A stretch of 20,016 nucleotides of DNA from a virus. Positions 13,504 to 20,016 of this stretch are shown in pieces. The position numbers and the translations under genes were made by a program. The notes under the pieces are model-generated. The model was not told where the DNA came from, made no database searches, and saw only the letters and a program-made list of their open reading frames with translations. The stretch lies in the IMG/VR virus record IMGVR_UViG_3300033151_000994, positions 1 to 20,016 of that record; one strand, written 5' to 3'. Each line of letters starts with the position of its first letter. Within the stretch, counting starts at the first letter, position 1.

Positions 13504-16158
13504 ATGCGATCTTTAAACGCAAATTTTATAACCGAAAAAAACAAACGAGGCTCAGCTCCTATAAATCTGCTGACGTTTAACTTTTCAACGCCTGCGTATT
13601 TGTCGGACAGAGACGTTACCCCGTCAGGGGGAAATTTGCACTCAGGACTGATAAAAGAATGGGGCTTTATTGACAGCTCCATAAAGCAGACACCTGGTTC
13701 CGGTGTATTAGGCTCAATCGAGATCTGTGATTTACAGCTTACAATTATCAACACAGAATCTACGCCATTTTCCGACAACTTCACATCCGCAGATCCACCG
13801 GAAAATATCACAGTAGAATTATACCAGTGGTTTGCCGGTCTGTTATATTCTGAAAAAGAGATTTTTTTTAAAGGCACGATAGCAAGCTCTTTGGTATGGG
13901 ATGAATACGAATGCCGCATCACAGTGCGCGGGATTTTTGCCAAATACAACAAGATGATAGGTGAAGATCTTGTCATAACCTTAGCCGATTATCCTCATGC
14001 AGATCCTGATGATATCGGGAAAATGTTAAGCCTGGCGTATGGACAGACAAAAAAAGTACCATTCAGGGCGCTGGACGCCGGCGGACTGACAACCTTGGCA
14101 GATGACATCACGGCTGCTATAACAACAATCAAATTAACAGATAGCTCAATACTGGATGCCACCGGTACCATAAAAATAGATGCGGAAGAAATTGCATATA
14201 CAGGCAACGCATCTAATGAGTTAACTGGCTGTACACGTGGTGCGAATGGGACTGTAGCAGTCGAGCACATAAACGGAGCGGCAGCATGGCAGGTACAATC
14301 CGAATATATATACGGCATGGGTTGTGCTGTAAAATCCATCAATACAACCTATGCCGCAGATGTGCGATGCCTGGCCGGATTTACTACATATACAGGCCAG
14401 ACCGGCAACGAACACGCGAGTTACCCTGGCAAAGCAATTATTGCGTTTGATGATCTGCCGGCACTTAAAAAAGAGGTAAGGCTTGATATAGAAGCTGAAA
14501 CCGATATTGCCAGAGATGCAACTAATCTACCCATAGGGCACGCGTTAGGCTGTAGGCACGATGGCGGGCTGCTTAATTATGATGATTCTACTACCATTAC
14601 ATTTACAGCCGCACCTAGCGGCACGTTGAGCGACATTTACGTTGAATATGATTTTGAATTCAGGCAGTTTGGTATGCCAACAGGCAATATGCATTTCTTC
14701 TTGGATGGTGTGTTGATTGCAGCATATAATGAAGACGATTCTCCTGCGTTTGTGCAATTTGTCAGTTCGATAGAAGTTAAAAAAGCATCATGGCCGACCA
14801 GCGCTACGAAGACAAAAACATGGCGGAGCGCAGATGGAACAGGGATTGCATTTGCGATTACAAAAGCAGTAGTAAATTGCAAAGCGACGGTAAGCGAACA
14901 AGATCAGCGCGGGAAGTTGACATCTTTGGCTGCAACCAATTTGCCGGTCGGTAAAATTACATCTGAAAGCGCCTGTGATACGAGCTCTACAATTATATTT
15001 CCATCTGCCCCACCTGGCAATTTATCTGATATTACGATTACGATATTGTGGGAGCGGAATATATGGGGAACCGCCAGGCTGCCTAGTACATATCGACGGT
15101 TAGAAATAGATGGAAAAGCAGTTGCCTGGGAAACAAATGGAGGGTCTGATTATGTGCAATTTCGTCCAAATACTATAAAAATAAAAAAATCGTCATGGCA
15201 AACATCTATTACCAAAACCCCGTCTTTTATATCCGGCTTCCGAGAGGGTGAAGGTTTTGTTATTACATCAGCAATACAATCCTGCTACACAGATCAATTT
15301 GATTCATCTATTTCAGGAAATTCGGTAGCAGATACGTTAATTGGTGCAGTAACCGCAGACATTGACGCAATCCAGGACGATGGCTCAGGCACATACACCG
15401 GCACACCGAATGCCCTAATCGAAAGGCCAGACCATGTGTTGAAACATCTATGGCAATCAGTTCTGAGCGCACCATCGGGTGATATTGACACCATCACATT
15501 TACATCCGCAGGCACATTCTACTCAACAAACGCATACAAGTTTGCCCTGGTCATCAGCTCCCCGATCCTGGCCGAAGATCTATTCATGAGTCTTGCCCTG
15601 CAATGCCGGTCCCGATTTTTTGTGAGTCCATATGGCAAGGCAAAGCTTATAGTCCGCCAACTATCACAAGCTAGCGGCCACAGCATTATAAAAAACGAAA
15701 TCAAGAAAGATTCAATGTCCATCCAGCGCAGCTCGACTGTCGATTTGTTAAATTTGTTTAACCTACACTACGATCTTGATCACAGTAAAGAAACGGACAA
15801 TCCTGAAGATTGTTTTGCGGTCAAACAATTCACAGATGCCACATCTATAACCAGATATGGTCAAAAAGAATGGAGGGGGACTAAAAACATGTTCCTTTTC
15901 GACGCCATTACCTCAGACGCAATGGCGCTGGATGTAGGAACGTTCCTCATGTCATACCATTCCGTCATCCGCAAGATGCCCCGCTTTGCAGTATTTCTTG
16001 ACAATATGGAAACAGAGCCCGGTGATATAATAGATATAACACACCCGCTTGACAGCATGAGCAGTTTTGTTTGTGAGGTATTGAAAATAAATCACAACCT
16101 GGGATCAGCCAGGCAGGAAGTAATCGATCATATTAAAATTACAGGAATTGAAAACTAA
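13504..16158 (+). CDS. Large tail-tip / central hub protein with internal duplication
   Basis: An 884-aa protein. Residues 1-160 resemble tail-tip hub starts. Residues about 205-260 carry a motif common in phage tip proteins (ILDATGTIKIDAEEIAYTG, GCTRGANGT). Two domains of about 120 residues are repeated in tandem at about 339-461 and 477-597; shared elements are ATNLPxG, the AAPSGTLSDI / APPGNLSDI block, the FVQF / YVQF block, KKASW / KKSSW and a closing AITKAV / VITSAI. The C-terminal part (NALIERPDHVLKHLW, DMSFLMSYH-like, EPGDIIDITHPL) is the usual hub/gpJ-type attachment region. It is the likely cell-contact hub of the tail. The start lacks a clear Shine-Dalgarno. Confidence 0.8.
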   Translation: MRSLNANFITEKNKRGSAPINLLTFNFSTPAYLSDRDVTPSGGNLHSGLIKEWGFIDSSIKQTPGSGVLGSIEICDLQLTIINTESTPFSDNFTSADPPENITVELYQWFAGLLYSEKEIFFKGTIASSLVWDEYECRITVRGIFAKYNKMIGEDLVITLADYPHADPDDIGKMLSLAYGQTKKVPFRALDAGGLTTLADDITAAITTIKLTDSSILDATGTIKIDAEEIAYTGNASNELTGCTRGANGTVAVEHINGAAAWQVQSEYIYGMGCAVKSINTTYAADVRCLAGFTTYTGQTGNEHASYPGKAIIAFDDLPALKKEVRLDIEAETDIARDATNLPIGHALGCRHDGGLLNYDDSTTITFTAAPSGTLSDIYVEYDFEFRQFGMPTGNMHFFLDGVLIAAYNEDDSPAFVQFVSSIEVKKASWPTSATKTKTWRSADGTGIAFAITKAVVNCKATVSEQDQRGKLTSLAATNLPVGKITSESACDTSSTIIFPSAPPGNLSDITITILWERNIWGTARLPSTYRRLEIDGKAVAWETNGGSDYVQFRPNTIKIKKSSWQTSITKTPSFISGFREGEGFVITSAIQSCYTDQFDSSISGNSVADTLIGAVTADIDAIQDDGSGTYTGTPNALIERPDHVLKHLWQSVLSAPSGDIDTITFTSAGTFYSTNAYKFALVISSPILAEDLFMSLALQCRSRFFVSPYGKAKLIVRQLSQASGHSIIKNEIKKDSMSIQRSSTVDLLNLFNLHYDLDHSKETDNPEDCFAVKQFTDATSITRYGQKEWRGTKNMFLFDAITSDAMALDVGTFLMSYHSVIRKMPRFAVFLDNMETEPGDIIDITHPLDSMSSFVCEVLKINHNLGSARQEVIDHIKITGIEN

Positions 16159-16170
16159 AGGAGATGTATA

Positions 16171-16638
16171 ATGGCAGCCGGAGATATACTTTTTAGCGGA
16201 TGGTCAAGCCTTGACACCTATATGAGCACAGATCTGAATGCTTTAGCGGATGGTGCCATAAATGTTGGGGCCGTAATTTTGGACAACACGACCAAAAAAC
16301 ATCATAATGTTGCGGCTGAACTGTACTTGAATACAGTTGATTTATCGGCTGAGGTGAGTCCAACAGTGGAGCTATACCTTGTGCCCTCAATAGATGCAAC
16401 TAACTACTGTGACACAGGTACAGATGCCTCAACAACCGATCTTCCCCCGGGGAGCGCTCATATAGGAACATTCGATATCCAAAAAACCAATGCAACCCAC
16501 CGAGCGGCAATTGTTTGTAAAGAATGTCTCCAGGAATTAAAATATACACCAGTTTTAAAAAACAAAACGGAGGCTGCCTTTGCGGCAACCGGCAATATTC
16601 TTAAAATCAAAACTAACTCCGATCAGGTAGCATCATAA
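16171..16638 (+). CDS. Hypothetical phage structural protein
   Basis: A 155-aa beta-rich protein with a strong Shine-Dalgarno (AAAGGAG). It has LYLNTVDLSAEVSPTVELYLVPSIDATNY, a VELYLVPSxDxxNY pattern seen in small proteins next to tail fibres in other phages, then GSAHIGTFDIQKTNATHRAA and a C-terminal ILKIKTNS strand. It may be a fibre partner or tip decoration. It ends one base before the ATG of the fibre gene, so the pair is co-translated. Confidence 0.6.
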   Translation: MAAGDILFSGWSSLDTYMSTDLNALADGAINVGAVILDNTTKKHHNVAAELYLNTVDLSAEVSPTVELYLVPSIDATNYCDTGTDASTTDLPPGSAHIGTFDIQKTNATHRAAIVCKECLQELKYTPVLKNKTEAAFAATGNILKIKTNSDQVAS

Positions 16639-18318
16639 ATGGCTTCACAGCAAAAAATACAGCGCTGGGGCTCTTTCCAGGATATCCAATATGCTGTTAA
16701 GAAGAATGCTGAGAAAATTTATAGAGTTAATCCAGATAGTATCGTGCTGGCAGTTCCATCCTTTTGGGGTTTGCCTGCGCTTGATTATTCTGGAAAAAGA
16801 AATAATGGAATTAACTCCCTCGCACAATACCAGGATGGGAGTCTTGATTTTGCAAACTCTGCTGCTAAAATAAATTTTGGGGAAGGCAATGGTGATTTCG
16901 ATTTCGGCAATGGGGAATTTAGTTGTTTTGTTCGTTTTAAGCGACATGCAATAAGCAATGTCTACGAAACGGTATTGTCGAAATGGGACGCCGGATTCCC
17001 ATCGAGTTATTGGCTGCGGATCGCGGATACAAATATTATCTATGTGGGCCATAGAACTGAGGCCGAAGGCAGATGGTACGTATGGAGTACCGGAACGATA
17101 GGGCTTGGTTGGCACAACATAGTAGTTCAAAGAAATTTGTCATCTGAACAATATGAAATTTACATAAACGGCGAACCGGATTTTTACGTCGAATCCGGTC
17201 AGATTAGCTATTCTGACGATTTCAGCAATAACGCCAACTTGGTTGTGGGCTGCGCAACAAGTGGCGCTGAAAATTTTAATGGTGCTATAGAAACTATATA
17301 TGTTTCTAGAGATGCTTTTCATAATGCTGACCAAATTGATAAAATTAATGAACAGCCTTTAGCTTTGTATCAGCGAGTAAGCAGGCCGATTTATTCTTTT
17401 CCGACAGTCGTCAACATAGATGAAACCAATAAGCTCATATCTATAATATCGACCGTATCAGCAACCGATTTCCAGGCCTACAAAGACCTGCAAAAGCTGA
17501 TTGAAATAGTTTCCACAATTCAGGGGTCTGACCTCCAGGCCTACAAAGACCTGCAAAAGCTGATTGAAATAGTTTCCACAATTCAGGGGTCTGACCTCCA
17601 GGCCTACAAAGACCTGCAAAAACTAATTGAAATTTCTTCTGTCATTACTGCATCAGATATTCAGGCATACAAAGAAACAGATAAACAAGTCTTTATTACC
17701 TCAACAATCTTGGCCACAGACATCCAGGGATTTATTGAAGATTTGCTTATCGCTATAACATCCACGGTCTCAGAAACAGACCTGCTTTCATACAATGAGC
17801 GAAACAGAACCATACCAATAGCTGCGACCATATCCGTTTCAAACCTCCAGACATATAAAGACATCGTAAACATACTGATCGCCTCAACCATCGCAGGCAC
17901 AGACGTTCAGGCATACAAAGATCTGAACCTGCAAATCCCTATCACCTCGACGATCTCATCCACAGACATCCAGGGATTTATAGAAAAACTGCTAATAGGC
18001 ATCACGACAACAGTCTCGGAAACAGACCTGCTGTCATACAATGAGCGAAATCGCACAATACCAATAGCGGCAACTATCTCAGTCGCTGGCATCCAGGCAT
18101 ACAAAGATGCCTTAAGCATACAGATAACATCTTCATTTACTGCATCTGACTTCCAGTTTTATGTAGATCAAGGGATTGTTTCCATAGTTTGCACGATCTC
18201 AGCATCCGATGCAATGTCCGGCCTTGCGTCAGCACATGTCAGGGTAGCATTTACAGTAGTTCCCAGGACAAAAGAATTTACAGTAGTTCCCAGGACAAAA
18301 GAATTTACAGTAGTTTAA
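16639..18318 (+). CDS. Tail fibre with LamG-like domain and tandem beta repeats
   Basis: A 559-aa protein. Residues about 34-245 look like a LamG/concanavalin jelly-roll (LDYSGKRNNGINS, FSCFVRFKRHA, WHNIVVQRN, YEIYINGEP, GAIETIYVSRDAF), a sugar-binding fold typical of receptor-binding proteins. A linker (LYQRVSRPIYSFPT) follows. From about 267 to 541 come about 13 units of 20-21 residues with the pattern I-x-I-x-S-T-I-x-x-x-D-x-Q-A-Y-K-D-L, likely forming a fibrous beta stem. The C-terminus is a 9-residue repeat (FTVVPRTKE) at least twice. It probably is the host-range fibre. The start abuts the previous stop with no clear Shine-Dalgarno, indicating coupling. Confidence 0.85.
   Translation: MASQQKIQRWGSFQDIQYAVKKNAEKIYRVNPDSIVLAVPSFWGLPALDYSGKRNNGINSLAQYQDGSLDFANSAAKINFGEGNGDFDFGNGEFSCFVRFKRHAISNVYETVLSKWDAGFPSSYWLRIADTNIIYVGHRTEAEGRWYVWSTGTIGLGWHNIVVQRNLSSEQYEIYINGEPDFYVESGQISYSDDFSNNANLVVGCATSGAENFNGAIETIYVSRDAFHNADQIDKINEQPLALYQRVSRPIYSFPTVVNIDETNKLISIISTVSATDFQAYKDLQKLIEIVSTIQGSDLQAYKDLQKLIEIVSTIQGSDLQAYKDLQKLIEISSVITASDIQAYKETDKQVFITSTILATDIQGFIEDLLIAITSTVSETDLLSYNERNRTIPIAATISVSNLQTYKDIVNILIASTIAGTDVQAYKDLNLQIPITSTISSTDIQGFIEKLLIGITTTVSETDLLSYNERNRTIPIAATISVAGIQAYKDALSIQITSSFTASDFQFYVDQGIVSIVCTISASDAMSGLASAHVRVAFTVVPRTKEFTVVPRTKEFTVV
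17471..17619 (+). repeat. 63-bp coding repeat, two identical copies plus partial
   Basis: Positions 17471-17533 and 17534-17596 are identical, and the third unit starts at 17597 and agrees until about 17620, then diverges. The 63-bp length equals one 21-residue unit of the fibre stem. Identity at synonymous sites shows a recent tandem duplication, whereas the other units of the fibre have diverged. Confidence 0.9.
18250..18315 (+). repeat. 27-bp tandem repeat at the 3' end of the fibre gene
   Basis: A 27-bp unit beginning TTTACAGTAGTTCCCAGG occurs at 18250-18276 and 18277-18303 without change, and its first 12 bases recur at 18304-18315 directly before the TAA TAA stops. The encoded unit is FTVVPRTKE. 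Because the length is a multiple of three, copy-number changes would keep the frame. Confidence 0.9.
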
Positions 18319-18347
18319 TAAATTAATGAAATGAAAGGCAGCTAAAA

Positions 18348-18668
18348 ATGGCGTTAAATGTAAATCCTGATGATGAATTCAAGATAGAAAAAGGTGAGGA
18401 TGTTGCATACAGATTAAACCTCAATCCTGAGCTGGACGGCGATACAATTGATACATATACGTTTGAAATATATAACGACAATGATGAAGAGGTAACATCT
18501 GATTTTGCAGGAGGCAGCGATGATGCCGCCGGATACATAACGTTCGGGGTTATTGCCTACGAAACAGGTGAATACACAATAAAAATATGGACAACATGCA
18601 ACGAAATGCTGCCAAACACCACAACTCCTAAGAAATTTCTGGTAAAACTGACAGTAACTGTTGAATGA
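18348..18668 (+). CDS. Hypothetical 106-aa phage protein (Ig-like style)
   Basis: An acidic, beta-rich protein beginning ALNVNPDDEFKIEKGEDVAYRL. It alternates strands (DTYTFEIYNDNDEEV, TGEYTIKIWTTCNEM) and ends KKFLVKLTVTVE, the general form of an immunoglobulin-like or fibronectin-like sandwich. AAAGG lies upstream. It lies between the fibre gene and the lysis genes, so an accessory fibre or adhesion role is possible. No family recognised. Confidence 0.6.
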   Translation: MALNVNPDDEFKIEKGEDVAYRLNLNPELDGDTIDTYTFEIYNDNDEEVTSDFAGGSDDAAGYITFGVIAYETGEYTIKIWTTCNEMLPNTTTPKKFLVKLTVTVE

Positions 18669-18687
18669 AAGGACGGGTGATATTGAT

Positions 18688-18948
18688 ATGGGACCTGAAA
18701 GAAGACTGAAAAGCGATGAAATTGAAAGGCGCTTAAATTCAATAGAAAACACAACAACAAATATATATAAAATCCTAAACGGCAACGGCAAGCCTGGCCT
18801 TGTTACAAAAGTGGCCCTGCATGAACAGCATTTCAAAAGCATACCATCGCCAAACAGCCTGCGCTTTCAGGCGTCAGTGGGCGGTGGAATCGTGATGGTA
18901 TTAAGCATGATCGGCTATGCTATAATACAAATTTTCAAGAGCAATTAA
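18688..18948 (+). CDS. XhlA-like membrane protein (lysis accessory)
   Basis: About 86 aa from ATG 18688. Upstream in-frame TTG 18661 lies inside the previous gene and is less likely. The N-terminal half is helical and charged (ERRLKSDEIERRLNSIENTTTNIY), suited to a coiled coil, and the C-terminal part is one membrane segment (VGGGIVMVLSMIGYAIIQIF) with a short basic tail. Amphipathic helix followed by a single C-terminal membrane helix is the layout of XhlA-type proteins, which work with a holin. It lies 13 bp before the holin gene. The family call is by layout only. Confidence 0.65.
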   Translation: MGPERRLKSDEIERRLNSIENTTTNIYKILNGNGKPGLVTKVALHEQHFKSIPSPNSLRFQASVGGGIVMVLSMIGYAIIQIFKSN

Positions 18949-18961
18949 AGGAAGATAAGAT

Positions 18962-19384
18962 ATGGCATTTTTTACAGGAATAAAAGCATTGTTTGCAGCT
19001 CCAAAGTCTATAGACAAAGCACTTGACATAGGTGATAAAATTACCACTGGAGTTATGTCCGGCCTTGATAAACTTTGGTATACAGACGAGGAAAAAGCTG
19101 ATGCAAGGCAAAAGGGTTCAGCCACTCTTCTAAAATTTTGGGAAGTTATAGCTAACGAAAACACAGAACAAAGCAAGGCCCGGCGAGAATTGGCCAAGAT
19201 GACGTTCAAGGTTTATTTCTTCCTCCTTCTGGCCGGCGTGACTGTGTATAGATTTGACGCAGAATATTCAAAATTCATATTTGAAGTCGCTGGTACCCTT
19301 ACAGGGCTCGTTATGGGAGTGGCCGCCATCTACTTTGGCCCACAGCAGATATCTAAAGTTTGGAAAAAAGATAAAAGACAATAA
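18962..19384 (+). CDS. Holin (GTA_holin_3TM-like)
   Basis: A 140-aa protein with a clear AAGGAAG Shine-Dalgarno. The N-terminus (FFTGIKALFAAPKSIDKALDIG) is amphipathic, followed by a charged helix (YTDEEKADARQKG). Two membrane segments follow: KVYFFLLLAGVTVYRF and FIFEVAGTLTGLVMGVAAIYFG, with a basic end (KVWKKDKRQ). Size and layout, with a soluble helix containing E/Q/R repeats and C-terminal membrane hairpin, resemble the holin family described for gene transfer agents and prophages. It would make inner-membrane lesions for the amidase to reach peptidoglycan. No endolysin is adjacent; the only one in the window is at 7779-8258. Confidence 0.7.
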   Translation: MAFFTGIKALFAAPKSIDKALDIGDKITTGVMSGLDKLWYTDEEKADARQKGSATLLKFWEVIANENTEQSKARRELAKMTFKVYFFLLLAGVTVYRFDAEYSKFIFEVAGTLTGLVMGVAAIYFGPQQISKVWKKDKRQ

Positions 19385-19471
19385 AAAACAGATCATTTTT
19401 TAAATTTGGCAAAATGGATTGTTGATTGCAATCTCATAATAATTTTGTTATTGATAGTTACAAAAGCTAAA

Positions 19472-19516
19472 ATCCGTCAACCATCCGTCAACTAAAACAA
19501 GGTCAATCAACTAAAA
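19472..19516. repeat. Short direct repeats near attachment site (possible integrase arm sites)
   Basis: ATCCGTCAACC (19472-19482) and ATCCGTCAACT (19483-19493) are adjacent 10/11 repeats, and TCAACTAAAA occurs at 19488-19497 and 19507-19516. They lie about 70-110 bp from the tRNA-derived core in AT-rich non-coding DNA of the prophage side, where tyrosine integrases usually have arm-type sites. The assignment is inferred from position and repetition. The surrounding stretch 19385-19584 holds no gene that I can support. Confidence 0.45.
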
Positions 19517-19584
19517 TATAGACAAACCCGAAAATAAAAAACTAACAATATTAAATAGTTATGTATTTTAAACCCATAGTACAA

Positions 19585-19632
<48 letters not shown>

Positions 19633-19650
19633 CAACCAATTCAGTACTTT

Positions 19651-19678
19651 AAAGCCGGGGGCATCTCCGGCTTTTTTT
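19651..19678 (+). terminator. Intrinsic terminator, probably that of the host tRNA-Pro gene
   Basis: AAAGCCGG (19651-19658) pairs with CCGGCTTT (19667-19674) around an 8-nt loop, and the right arm runs into a T tract (19672-19678). It begins 18 bases after the tRNA CCA end. Under the integration model this is the original downstream flank of the host tRNA gene. Confidence 0.85.
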
Positions 19679-19695
19679 GTAACGGGAAATATTTA

Positions 19696-19977
19696 ATGAA
19701 ATATTTAATGTCGGATAAACCTGATTTAAAAGATATAAACAGTGAGTTGTCCCCTGTAGATGAAATCATTGAGGAGATCATTTCTGAGTTGCCACTGAAA
19801 GAAAGAGTTGAAATTGCCAATATGAATAAAGAAAGAGTTGAAATACTTAAAAATATTTTCAATAAGTATGTTAGAGGAAAAACCGATACAGAAGCGGATG
19901 ACAGTGAATACACGGATATGATGAATAAGCTATGGTCAAAACTGCAAAAAACACACAGACTCAGAGTTGTTAAATAA
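19696..19977 (+). CDS. Hypothetical protein, probably host chromosomal
   Basis: A 93-aa product from ATG 19696 (or 89 aa from ATG 19708). The same frame stays open back through the tRNA fragment to 19561, but that part is an artefact. GGGA lies 8 nt before ATG 19696. The protein is very acidic in its first half (DLKDINSELSPVDEIIEEIISELP), then helical (LKERVEIANMNKERVEILKNIFNKYV), with a basic C-terminal end (KLQKTHRLRVVK). ERVEI occurs twice, 11 residues apart. No family recognised. It lies beyond the attachment site and the tRNA terminator, so it should belong to the host and not the phage. Confidence 0.65.
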   Translation: MKYLMSDKPDLKDINSELSPVDEIIEEIISELPLKERVEIANMNKERVEILKNIFNKYVRGKTDTEADDSEYTDMMNKLWSKLQKTHRLRVVK

Positions 19978-20016
19978 GCTTTTCAGGCACACGTCCCAGG
20001 CGAAGCAAACAAAATT

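Noticed and set aside
13482-13976. 164-aa minus-strand open frame opposite the hub gene
   Set aside because: It mirrors the hub coding frame, has no translation signal, and no recognisable domain.
18414-18842. 142-aa minus-strand open frame
   Set aside because: It runs opposite two well-supported + strand genes and has a cysteine- and phenylalanine-rich composition typical of antisense translation.
19385-19420. Terminator for the late operon after the holin gene
   Set aside because: Only A/T-rich pairing (AAAAAA with TTTTTT) is available, with no GC-rich stem, so I could not support a terminator.

Overview
The window is almost entirely the late (virion and lysis) half of an integrated tailed phage, all on the + strand and tightly packed. 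It ends at a recognisable host-phage junction. The gene order follows the lambda-like siphovirus plan: small neck protein, portal, S49 capsid protease, scaffold-like protein, HK97-fold major capsid protein, head-tail connectors, tail completion and terminator proteins, tail tube, frameshifted tail assembly chaperone, tape measure, tail tip, receptor-binding fibre, lysis genes. No contractile-tail genes (sheath, baseplate wedge) were seen. The 697-aa tape measure suggests a flexible tail of roughly 100 nm. The host cannot be named with certainty. Base composition, Shine-Dalgarno usage and dispersed GC-rich palindromes fit a Gram-negative environmental bacterium, and Desulfobacterota is a reasonable guess, but that is inference.

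Layout. Positions 1-168 are non-coding and hold an imperfect hairpin resembling an integron attC site. Positions 169-551 encode a small helix-turn-helix protein and an unknown 56-aa protein. Positions 552-703 are non-coding, with five perfect 11-bp direct repeats and a strong terminator-like hairpin whose right arm contains the Shine-Dalgarno of the next gene. No large terminase lies between the HTH gene and the portal, where the lambda plan would put it. Positions 704-5098 form the head module. Positions 5179-7775 carry connectors and the first tail-tube gene. Positions 7779-9303 carry a T7-lysozyme-type amidase followed by a second, paralogous tail-tube gene, so the lytic enzyme is sandwiched between two tube paralogues. 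Positions 9320-12674 carry an unknown virion protein, a G/GT-type chaperone with a textbook -1 frameshift signal (A_AAA_AAC plus a 12-bp stem 5 nt downstream), and the tape measure. Positions 12667-18668 carry tail-tip and fibre genes, including a LamG-like protein followed by about 13 repeats of 20-21 residues. Positions 18688-19384 carry an XhlA-like protein and a holin.

Positions 19385-19584 are AT-rich and non-coding, with short direct repeats suited to integrase arm sites. Positions 19585-19632 are the 3' part of a tRNA-Pro(UGG) gene from the anticodon loop to CCA, without its 5' half. This is the expected footprint of integration into the 3' end of a tRNA gene. The intrinsic terminator just beyond (19651-19678) is probably the original tRNA terminator, and the last gene (19696-19977) is probably host chromosome.

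Two near-identical perfect palindromes (5125-5152 and 10517-10542) sit in the two short gaps of the late operon and look like a dispersed host-type repeat.
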